From UMGS1649 sp045652705 (lineage in GTDB: Bacteria > Bacillota > Clostridia > TANB77 > CAG-465), in the NCBI GenBank assembly GCA_045652705.1, contig JAZRUV010000016.1, forward strand, positions 1 through 32,122: a DNA stretch of 32,122 nt, given 5' to 3'. Position 1 is the first letter of the stretch, and every line of letters starts with the position of its first letter. A program made the position numbers and the translations under genes. Of this stretch, positions 24,320 through 30,533 are shown piece after piece. The notes under the pieces are model-generated. The model did no database searches and was not told the DNA's origin. It saw only the letters and a list, made by a program, of their open reading frames with translations.

Positions 24320-24390
24320 ATCAACAGTCCTTTCTTTTTGTTGAGTTTTTACAGATTCATTAGTAACCTCTGCCCGAACCTGTTCACAAG

Positions 24391-25104
24391 TTAGATACGT
24401 GTTAAAACGACTTTTGTATCCGTCAATTGGGTAATTGAATACTTCAAATTATAATACAATACCCTATCCGTCTTGGAAATTTGAACTTGTCCGTTTTTTC
24501 CAATCCTTCTCTTTCCTCGAGCATCATATATTTCCATTCCAGAGACTAGTGGGATGTATAATTCGTTTCCTCGTTTCTTGTAATCGAGTTTTATCTCTCC
24601 CCCGAATTTATTTGTAGCATTTTCACCAGCTGTTGCAACAACCTTAGGTTTGCTTTTCACTTGGAAATGCGCTGGCACTTCTCTTCTACCGTCTAACAAA
24701 TTGGTTTTAAGCCCTTTAAGTTCAGCTCTAAAAGACTGACACTGGTCGCAGGTAACTAATGTTACATCATGCCCTTCTTTATGATACTGTTCTGCTACGT
24801 AAACAACTTGTTCGTCAACAGTCCAAGTTCTTATCTTATCCTCAGTAACCAATTTTAACAGGTTTTCTTTTTCTGTATCTCTGACATAAAAATATGCATT
24901 TCTCGCCTTTTCAAACTTGTGTCTTCCAACACTTAATTCGTGTATCACTCCTTCTGTCACAATAACGTCGACTTTACCTTCATCTACCGTTTTGGCCAGC
25001 ATATCTAGCCAATGACTTACAGCTGAAGTATCCCAAACTTCTATACGTTTCCGCGTATTAGTAAGTTTTCTAAAAAACAGAATCGTCTTGCTCCAAAATC
25101 TCAT
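24391..25104 (-). CDS. PIN-domain nuclease-like protein with paralogous C-terminal domain, 237 aa
   Basis: The N-terminal domain (about 20-137) has the PIN pattern: IEVWDTSAVSHWLD with Asp 25, VIVTEGVIHELS with Glu 51, TVDEQVVYVA with Asp 97 and VTLVTCDQCQSF with Asp 120, four acidic residues as expected for a metal-dependent RNase. A linker (about 140-165) leads to a C-terminal domain homologous to the whole 81-residue neighbour. PIN proteins include VapC toxins and RNA-processing nucleases; this one lacks a VapB-like partner. GGAGTTGGTGTG precedes ATG at 25104; a GTG one codon upstream is less well spaced. A consensus promoter drives it. GC of 42-45% marks it as foreign. The role is unknown. 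Confidence 0.75.
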   Translation of the reverse strand: MRFWSKTILFFRKLTNTRKRIEVWDTSAVSHWLDMLAKTVDEGKVDVIVTEGVIHELSVGRHKFEKARNAYFYVRDTEKENLLKLVTEDKIRTWTVDEQVVYVAEQYHKEGHDVTLVTCDQCQSFRAELKGLKTNLLDGRREVPAHFQVKSKPKVVATAGENATNKFGGEIKLDYKKRGNELYIPLVSGMEIYDARGKRRIGKNGQVQISKTDRVLYYNLKYSITQLTDTKVVLTRI

Positions 25105-25154
25105 CACACCAACTCCTTTTTAAATTTGTTATTTATATTTTTTAGAGCATTTAT

Positions 25155-25184
25155 ATTATATCACCCTCGCCGCGTTTATGTCAA
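25155..25184 (-). promoter_or_regulatory. Promoter of the PIN cassette
   Basis: Perfect TTGACA (25179-25184) and TATAAT (25155-25160) on the minus strand are separated by 18 nt, with a GC-rich spacer unusual for this window. It is divergent from the ttcA promoter, and the two -35 boxes are 27 nt apart. Confidence 0.85.
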
Positions 25185-25211
25185 CTTGTTTTTGATTGTT
25201 TGCTTTAATAA

Positions 25212-25240
25212 TTGACAAAATACAATAAATTTCGTATAAT
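25212..25240 (+). promoter_or_regulatory. Promoter of the ttcA-like gene
   Basis: TTGACA (25212-25217), 17 nt and TATAAT (25235-25240) are a full consensus. The start codon at 25258 implies a leader of only about 11 nt. Confidence 0.85.
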
Positions 25241-25257
25241 TAATTACGGTGAATATA

Positions 25258-25986
25258 ATGTTACAAAAAATAATTGGAAAAACAAAAAGAGCAATAGAAG
25301 ATTTTAATATGATAGACGACGGCGATAAAATTGCTGTTGGGCTTTCAGGTGGCAAAGATAGCATAACGCTTCTTTACGCACTATATTATCTTCAAAAATT
25401 TTATAGAAAACATTTTGAAATAATGGCTATAACCATTCATCCTGGAACTGATGGTTTTGATACTACTGAACTAAAAAAAATATGCGATGAACTAGGAATT
25501 GAATATTTAGTATACAACTCAAATATATCTGATGTTGTTTTTAAAATAAGAAAAGAAGAAAATCCTTGTTCTTTATGTGCTAATATGCGTCGTGGTATGC
25601 TTAACAGTCTTGCTGTAGAACATGGTTGTAATAAAATAGCTTTAGGACACCATATGGATGATGTGATGGAAACTTTCTTAATGTCTGTATTACTTAACGG
25701 AAGAATACACACATTCGCACCTGTTACATATCTTAGCAGAAGTAATGTAAAAACAATACGTCCAATGATATATGTGGAAGAAAAACTAATAAGAAGTGTT
25801 GCCAAAGAAAAAAACTTCCCTGTTATGAGCAAGTGTTGTCCTGCGGACGGTTTTACCAAAAGAGATTATATGTCAGATTTGATACACACACTAAAAAAGG
25901 ATATCCCTCGTGTTAAAGAACATATTTTTGGTGCTATAAAAAGATCACAAATTGATGGTTGGAAAATAGAGGATAATGAGAAATAG
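25258..25986 (+). CDS. ttcA: TtcA-family tRNA sulfurtransferase-like protein
   Basis: This is an N-type ATP pyrophosphatase: GLSGGKDSITLLYAL near residue 30 is the PP-loop that adenylates the target base. A CxxC pair in NPCSLCANMRRG and a further Cys pair in MSKCCPADG fit a TtcA-type enzyme, which uses an iron-sulfur cluster to thiolate cytidine 32 of tRNAs. GHHMDDVMETFLM is the second family motif. Clostridial relatives vary in target, so the tRNA site is uncertain. The frame is open from a GTG at 25249, but GGTG then ATG at 25258 fits better. The last codons lie inside the terminator hairpin shared with the convergent gene. Confidence 0.8.
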   Translation: MLQKIIGKTKRAIEDFNMIDDGDKIAVGLSGGKDSITLLYALYYLQKFYRKHFEIMAITIHPGTDGFDTTELKKICDELGIEYLVYNSNISDVVFKIRKEENPCSLCANMRRGMLNSLAVEHGCNKIALGHHMDDVMETFLMSVLLNGRIHTFAPVTYLSRSNVKTIRPMIYVEEKLIRSVAKEKNFPVMSKCCPADGFTKRDYMSDLIHTLKKDIPRVKEHIFGAIKRSQIDGWKIEDNEK

Positions 25987-26003
25987 CTCATTATCCTCTA
26001 TTT
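25964..26003. terminator. 17-bp bidirectional terminator overlapping both convergent genes
   Basis: The arms 25964-25980 and 25987-26003 are perfectly complementary over 17 bp with a 6-nt loop, AAATAG, holding the ttcA stop codon. The right arm overlaps the stop and final codons of the minus-strand gene that ends at 25991. Confidence 0.85.
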
Positions 26004-26428
26004 ATACTATCTAGACTACTCACAATTCCTGTTGTATTCATATAATAATCATGTGCCTTTATAACATCCTCTACATTACTTCTTATTTCACATATATCGT
26101 AACAATCTATTATATACCCATTAAATTCATTAATGTCTAAAAACTTATTTACATTCGTTATAAATTTTTCTTTACCATGAACTACAAACACAAACTCCTC
26201 TGCTTCATAATCATTTAACATAGATTCGTTTAACCACTGGCTATAATACATCCTATCTTGCATACTCTTGTAAAATCTAGATATAATATTCTTTATTTTT
26301 TTATTTTCTTCTTTTTCATTTATGTATATAATTTTTACATTGTCCAAATTGTTTACTATATAATTATTGGCAATTATACATGCATGTGTTGTATTAACAG
26401 TAAAACAGCATAATTTACATTTACTCAT
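25991..26428 (-). CDS. Unrecognised cytoplasmic protein, 145 aa
   Basis: I do not recognise this family. It begins MSKCKLCCFTVNTTHACII, with a CxxC pair plus two more cysteines within 17 residues, which could bind metal. The middle is charged (INEKEENKKIKNIISRFYKS), and a hydrophobic beta strand EEFVFVVHGKEKF is followed by NGYIIDCYDICEI and a C-terminal helix. No signal peptide or membrane helix is visible. AGAGGTGATAGT precedes the ATG. It lies between the ttcA-like gene (convergent) and spoIIR (divergent) and may be a stand-alone transcript. Base composition matches the host. Confidence 0.7.
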   Translation of the reverse strand: MSKCKLCCFTVNTTHACIIANNYIVNNLDNVKIIYINEKEENKKIKNIISRFYKSMQDRMYYSQWLNESMLNDYEAEEFVFVVHGKEKFITNVNKFLDINEFNGYIIDCYDICEIRSNVEDVIKAHDYYMNTTGIVSSLDSINRG

Positions 26429-26503
26429 ACTATCACCTCTTGTTTATATAAATATGTTACCATTTATTTCCATAATCGTCAACGAAGATTTTTATACACT
26501 TTT

Positions 26504-26524
26504 GTATAATTTTGGAAATTATAC
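26504..26524. promoter_or_regulatory. Perfect palindrome upstream of spoIIR
   Basis: GTATAATTT, TGG, AAATTATAC is a 9-bp perfect inverted repeat 24 nt before the spoIIR start. GGAAATTAT inside it fits the SigF -10 pattern (GGNNANNNT), with TTATA 17 nt upstream as a weak -35. Either an operator or part of a forespore promoter is possible. Confidence 0.4.
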
Positions 26525-26548
26525 ACAATATATTTTTAGGTGATATTT

Positions 26549-27091
26549 ATGAGGTTCAAAAAAACTTTTATCGTATTTGCTATAAGCATTATCTTATTAA
26601 ATTTATCTTTAGTATTTGCAATTAACTCTAACAAAAGCAAAGATAAATATTTAAGAATTCATGTTGTTGCAAACAGCGACAGTATTGATGACCAATTATT
26701 AAAATACACGTTATCCAAACAAATTAACGAATATATTACTGAGCTTACTAAAGAATGTACAACAAAACAAGAGTGCAAAGAAATTATACAGCAGCATATG
26801 AAAAATATATTAAGCTTGTGTGATACAACGTTAAAGGATAATAATTCAAATTATATCATTAAAGCATATCTTGGCAAACAATTATATGAAGAAAAACAAA
26901 TGGATAATTTTTATATGAGACCCGGTATTTATGATTCGTTAAAAATTATTATAGGAAGTGGCCAGGGACAAAATTGGTGGTCGTTAATTTACCCTACAAC
27001 CTTTAGTGGTAATAATAATGAGGACATTTTTGCTGAAGATACCAAGTACTCCTTTGGTATTATAGAGTTAATACAAAACTTGTTTATATAG
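26549..27091 (+). CDS. spoIIR: Stage II sporulation protein R
   Basis: SpoIIR is made in the forespore and secreted into the intermembrane space, where it triggers SpoIIGA to process pro-SigE in the mother cell. The N terminus has one hydrophobic segment (FIVFAISIILLNLSLVFA), acting as signal or anchor. The hallmark LRIHVVANSDSIDDQLLKY follows, then MRPGIYDSLKIIIGSGQGQN with WWSLIYPT, matching the family's conserved C-terminal region. The length of about 180 is typical. AGGTGA five nt before ATG 26549 fixes the start; a GTG at 26540 is open but lies inside that site. It shows, with dpaB, that the host sporulates. Confidence 0.93.
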   Translation: MRFKKTFIVFAISIILLNLSLVFAINSNKSKDKYLRIHVVANSDSIDDQLLKYTLSKQINEYITELTKECTTKQECKEIIQQHMKNILSLCDTTLKDNNSNYIIKAYLGKQLYEEKQMDNFYMRPGIYDSLKIIIGSGQGQNWWSLIYPTTFSGNNNEDIFAEDTKYSFGIIELIQNLFI

Positions 27092-27095
27092 CGAG

Positions 27096-27129
27096 AAAAT
27101 GAGAATACAATTTTTTGTACTCTCATTTT
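27096..27129. terminator. Terminator between spoIIR and the class A PBP
   Basis: A 15-bp stem with one mismatch (27096-27110 with 27115-27129, TTTT loop) lies just after the spoIIR stop and 13 nt beyond the PBP stop. It can serve both convergent genes; a T-rich run follows on the plus strand. Confidence 0.75.
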
Positions 27130-27142
27130 GTTTTACTCTCTA

Positions 27143-29632
27143 TTAATTACCATATATTGGTCCACCAACCCCAGTATTTGAATCTCCATTTTCTGTTGTA
27201 TCACCTGGATTTGTAGGTTGTTCCGGGTCGGTTGGTGTACCAGGATTTCCTGGTGTCTCGGGTCCTGTTGGATTATCCGGTTCAACCGGAAGTTCAGGAT
27301 CAACTGGAATTTCTGGTTGTTCTATAACAGGTTCTGTTGTATGTAATTTACAAGTATCCTCTGGCATTAGATATTTTCTATCGCTAGTTTTAGAATTCTT
27401 TTCCCTTGTTATTACTGAAATCTCTTTTAAATCTTCATACATATGACAATAGTCTGTTGGTAAATCTCCTGAAATGCTACATACCTCTACTTGTTTATGT
27501 ATTGTACATTTATCTGTTGGAACTTTACCTGAAGCGAATATTTCAGATTTTACTATATTTTTTCTCGTATCCGCTTTACATGCATCTGTTGCAACAAGTC
27601 CTGAAACAGTACATATTGTAGCCTTTACTATATTGCTTGGCTTTGCAAATGATGCTTTCTTAAGGTCTTTATGTATTGTTTTCATTACGTTTGTAAATAC
27701 TACTGTTGCAGTATATGGGTATGTACCAATAGTCTTTCTAGAACCAATTCTTTGCGGATCATCATAACCATTCCATACAACCATAGTATAGTATGGTGTA
27801 TACCCTGCAAACCATTGGTCTTTATCGTCGTTAGTATTTCCTGTTTTACCTGCAATTTGTATTGTAGTAGAGAACTTAGCTGATGTTCCTGTACCACTAT
27901 TTACAACTGTTCTTAAACAGTCTGTAAGCATATATGCTGTTGAAGCATCCATTACTCTTGTGAATTTTTTATCCACTGTTGTAAGTATCTCATTTCCATC
28001 GTGATCTAAAACTTTAGTATATAACTTAGGTTCTGTATATATTCCGCTATTTGCCATAGTAGCATATGCTGCGGCCATATCTATAACTTTTACATTAGCT
28101 GAGCCTAAAGCCATAGATAAGTTTTTATTAGCTGATGTAAGTGTTGTTATACCCATTCTTTGTGCAAATGTAAATGCATAATCTAATCCTGCTGATTGTA
28201 ATGTTTTAACAGCCGGTATATTCATTGATTGGTTTATTGCCTCTCTTGCTGTAACATAACCATAATAATATCCATACCAGTTTGTTGGTCTATATCCATT
28301 AATATTTATTGGTGCATCATCTATTCCCATACCAGGATATGAGACTCCCAGTTCAAATGCCGGTCCATAAGCTGCTATAGGTTTAAATGTAGAACCTGGT
28401 TGAAGTTTAGCATCTATTGCTCTATTATAGTCTAAACCTTTCTTTTCTCCAACTCCACCTAGCATCCCAACAACATTTCCCGTTTTATTATCTATAACAA
28501 TTGCTGCACATTGCATCATTTTTCCATTTTTATCTTTATAGAAATATTTAGTATTGTTTGCTTGTTTGTCTATTGATGCTTGAACGTCTGAATCCATTGT
28601 TGAATATATTACATATCCACTTGAAGCCACCATATCATAAGCTGCTGCATATGTTATTCCTTTAGTTTCTGCTAAGTCTTTCGCAACTTCTTCAAATACG
28701 GCATCAACAAAGTATGGTTGAACTGAAGAAGAGGCAGCTATCTTGCCTTTCTTAAATACAAGTTTATAGTTAAGAGCCTCATCATATTCTTCCTTTGTTA
28801 TCTTTTCAAGTTCAAGCATTTTATTTAGAACTGTTTTCTGTCTTGTTATAAGTCTTTCCTTAGCTTCATCACTATTATATGGATTAGTGCCTTCTGGTGT
28901 TTGTATAGCTGCTGCAAGACAAGCACTTTCAGCCAAGTTCAAATTTTTAGCGCTTTTTGCAAAATATGTCTGAGCTGCAACTTCAATACCGTTTGCGCCT
29001 TCACCGAAATATATTTTATTAAGGTAAGCCTCAAGTATTTCTTCTTTTTCTAGTTCTTGCTCTAATGAATATGCTCTATACCATTCTCTTATTTTTCTCT
29101 TCCAACTAGTTTCCCTATCGTTTGTAACATTTTTTATTAGCTGTTGCGTAATGGTACTTCCACCAAATGATGAATTTCCTCTATTTACTACATAAGTTAC
29201 TACAGCTGCACCTGTTCTTCTTATATCCACTCCTTGGTGCGTCCAAAACCTTTCGTCTTCAATAGCTATAACTGCATCTATTAAATCTTGTGGTAATTCT
29301 TCATAATCTATCATAAGTCTGTTTTCACCAGAACTCATTTGTCCTATTTGTTTACCATCACTATCTAACACAGTAGATGTTAACTTAAGATTTTTCAGTA
29401 ACGATAAATCTATTTGCTCTGTTTCCTTAATTACACTATTTAGTACCCCTAATACTACGCCTACACCTACAACAAACAGTGCTAAAAATGTAAAGAATAA
29501 TATTTTAAATACCTTCTTTGCTCTGCCTTTTTTCTTAGGCTTTTTACCACCATTTTCTGCCTGCTTTGTATTATTTATTTTTGCTCTTTTTAATTTAACT
29601 CTCTTAGTTTTATTTTCTTCATCAATAGGCAT
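27143..29632 (-). CDS. Class A penicillin-binding protein (PBP1A type), 829 aa
   Basis: This bifunctional peptidoglycan synthase has a basic cytoplasmic N terminus and a membrane helix (about 41-64). The GT51 glycosyltransferase domain has IEDERFWTHQGVD with catalytic Glu near 125, and GGSTITQQLIKN. The transpeptidase domain has PGSTFKP (Ser 414, Lys 417), QSMN (Ser 469, Asn 471) and KTGNT (596-600). Beyond it are cysteine repeats of the form ICTVSGLVATDAC and VCSISGDLPTDYC, a clostridial feature, and a Pro/Gly/Thr-rich tail likely crossing the wall. GAGGTGATTTTG precedes ATG 29632; a GTG three codons upstream belongs to that site. It ends in the terminator shared with spoIIR. Confidence 0.94.
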   Translation of the reverse strand: MPIDEENKTKRVKLKRAKINNTKQAENGGKKPKKKGRAKKVFKILFFTFLALFVVGVGVVLGVLNSVIKETEQIDLSLLKNLKLTSTVLDSDGKQIGQMSSGENRLMIDYEELPQDLIDAVIAIEDERFWTHQGVDIRRTGAAVVTYVVNRGNSSFGGSTITQQLIKNVTNDRETSWKRKIREWYRAYSLEQELEKEEILEAYLNKIYFGEGANGIEVAAQTYFAKSAKNLNLAESACLAAAIQTPEGTNPYNSDEAKERLITRQKTVLNKMLELEKITKEEYDEALNYKLVFKKGKIAASSSVQPYFVDAVFEEVAKDLAETKGITYAAAYDMVASSGYVIYSTMDSDVQASIDKQANNTKYFYKDKNGKMMQCAAIVIDNKTGNVVGMLGGVGEKKGLDYNRAIDAKLQPGSTFKPIAAYGPAFELGVSYPGMGIDDAPININGYRPTNWYGYYYGYVTAREAINQSMNIPAVKTLQSAGLDYAFTFAQRMGITTLTSANKNLSMALGSANVKVIDMAAAYATMANSGIYTEPKLYTKVLDHDGNEILTTVDKKFTRVMDASTAYMLTDCLRTVVNSGTGTSAKFSTTIQIAGKTGNTNDDKDQWFAGYTPYYTMVVWNGYDDPQRIGSRKTIGTYPYTATVVFTNVMKTIHKDLKKASFAKPSNIVKATICTVSGLVATDACKADTRKNIVKSEIFASGKVPTDKCTIHKQVEVCSISGDLPTDYCHMYEDLKEISVITREKNSKTSDRKYLMPEDTCKLHTTEPVIEQPEIPVDPELPVEPDNPTGPETPGNPGTPTDPEQPTNPGDTTENGDSNTGVGGPIYGN

Positions 29633-29705
29633 CAAAATCACCTCAAGTATATTTTACTACAATAACTTACTTTTTACAATACCTTAAAACATTTGAAAAA
29701 AGAAA

Positions 29706-29745
29706 AAATACCAACAAAAAGAAAATTAATTCTTTGTTGGTATTT
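29706..29745 (-). terminator. Terminator of the 106-residue gene
   Basis: Arms of 13 bp (29706-29718 with 29733-29745) are followed on the minus strand by TTTTTTC. The stem begins within the stop codon of the 106-residue gene. Confidence 0.8.
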
Positions 29746-30064
29746 ATTCCTCTCTATCATATTCAGTTAAATCCTCTTCAGTGTTTAAACTATTGTTCTC
29801 AGCTCTTGCTGCAAGTTCCATAAATTTATCTACTAGTTTTTCAGAACGCTCCAATAGTTTTATTATTTGCTTCTCAGCTTCATTAAACTTCGAGTTTCCA
29901 AAAGACAACTCTAAATACTTATCTTCGTCTGCAAATACTGCCGTCCTGTTTTTAAATATTATCTGAACGGCTAAACACTTGATTCCATTCCGTTCAAGAA
30001 ACTGCATATATTCTTCAGCCGAAAACTTCCACATCTCACACAAAAATGTCATGTTGGATTCCAT
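29744..30064 (-). CDS. Unrecognised small acidic protein, 106 aa
   Basis: I do not recognise it. It begins MESNMTFLCEMWKFSAEEYM and has an alpha/beta start, then a long amphipathic helix (about 55-92, EKQIIKLLERSEKLVDKFMEL) and an acidic tail ending EEDLTEYDREE. There is no signal peptide or membrane segment. A GAGGTG site lies about 9 nt before the ATG. It sits alone between rnpB and the PBP gene, with its own terminator. The acidic C terminus and helix would suit a small adaptor or regulator, but that is only an impression. Confidence 0.65.
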   Translation of the reverse strand: MESNMTFLCEMWKFSAEEYMQFLERNGIKCLAVQIIFKNRTAVFADEDKYLELSFGNSKFNEAEKQIIKLLERSEKLVDKFMELAARAENNSLNTEEDLTEYDREE

Positions 30065-30143
30065 ACATCAACACCTCACTTATTTAAATTAAATAAATGT
30101 TTATGTAATTTGAAGAGAATTATATCACTTAAAAATATAAAAA

Positions 30144-30472
30144 GCAAGCATTTCATAAGCCGGGTTCTGTTTTAGACAGTCATTAATCTAGGATATATAT
30201 CACTATATATCTCAAGCCACATTTCGAAAAGGCGGCAAGGTAACCTTAATCTTCTCTATCTGTGTTGCACCAAATGGGGTTTACACAACAATTATGTCAC
30301 CATAAATGTTAGTGAGCTCTTACCTCACTTTTTCACCCTTACCTTTCGGCGGTTATTTTCTGTTGCACTTTCCTTAGGATCACTCCCAGTAGACGTTATC
30401 TACCATTACTACCTTGAGGTGCCCGGACTTTCCTCACAAGAAAAATCTTGCGCGACTGTCAGAAATACTTGC
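30144..30472 (-). ncRNA. rnpB: RNase P RNA, type A
   Basis: The minus strand carries the conserved GAGGAAAGTCCGGGC near the 5' end, GGAAAGTGCAACAGAAA, ACCGCCGAAAGGTAAGGG, GGTAAGAGCTCAC and the 3' ACAGAACCCGGCTTA. The P1 helix can be built from GCAAGTATTTC (30462-30472) and GAAATGCTTGC (30144-30154), with one G-U pair, which fixes both ends and gives about 329 nt. GACAGTC and GACTGTC form P2. The layout is the ancestral type A, not the Bacillus type B. This RNA is the catalytic part of the enzyme that matures tRNA 5' ends. A U-rich stretch follows the 3' end. Its promoter lies right behind target gene B. Confidence 0.95.
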
Positions 30473-30500
30473 AAATATATTTTAACATATTTGCAAGTAT
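30465..30500. repeat. 14-bp inverted repeat over the rnpB promoter, after gene B
   Basis: ATACTTGCAAATAT (30465-30478) and ATATTTGCAAGTAT (30487-30500) are perfect arms with an 8-nt loop that includes most of the rnpB -10 element. One arm is the 5' strand of rnpB P1. It lies 15 nt after the stop of gene B, where it could terminate gene B, serve as an operator, or mark the DGR target. Confidence 0.7.
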
Positions 30501-30507
30501 TTGTCTA
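30479..30507 (-). promoter_or_regulatory. rnpB promoter
   Basis: On the minus strand TAGACA (30502-30507), 17 nt and TAAAAT (30479-30484) place the transcription start about 7 nt downstream, at the G that begins the P1 strand of RNase P RNA. The -35 box is 8 nt from the gene B stop codon. Confidence 0.75.
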
Positions 30508-30515
30508 TAATATAT

Positions 30516-30533
30516 CTACTTCTTTATGTAAAG
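30516..30533 (-). other. Candidate IMH-like 3' end of variable region B
   Basis: The 18 bases, CTTTACATAAAGAAGTAG, are identical to the end of gene A (20743-20760), directly after the divergent stretch. Confidence 0.5.

Noticed and set aside
24391..25104. Classical VapBC toxin-antitoxin pair
   Set aside because: The partner is not an AbrB- or RHH-type antitoxin, it lies downstream, and it shares a domain with the PIN protein itself.
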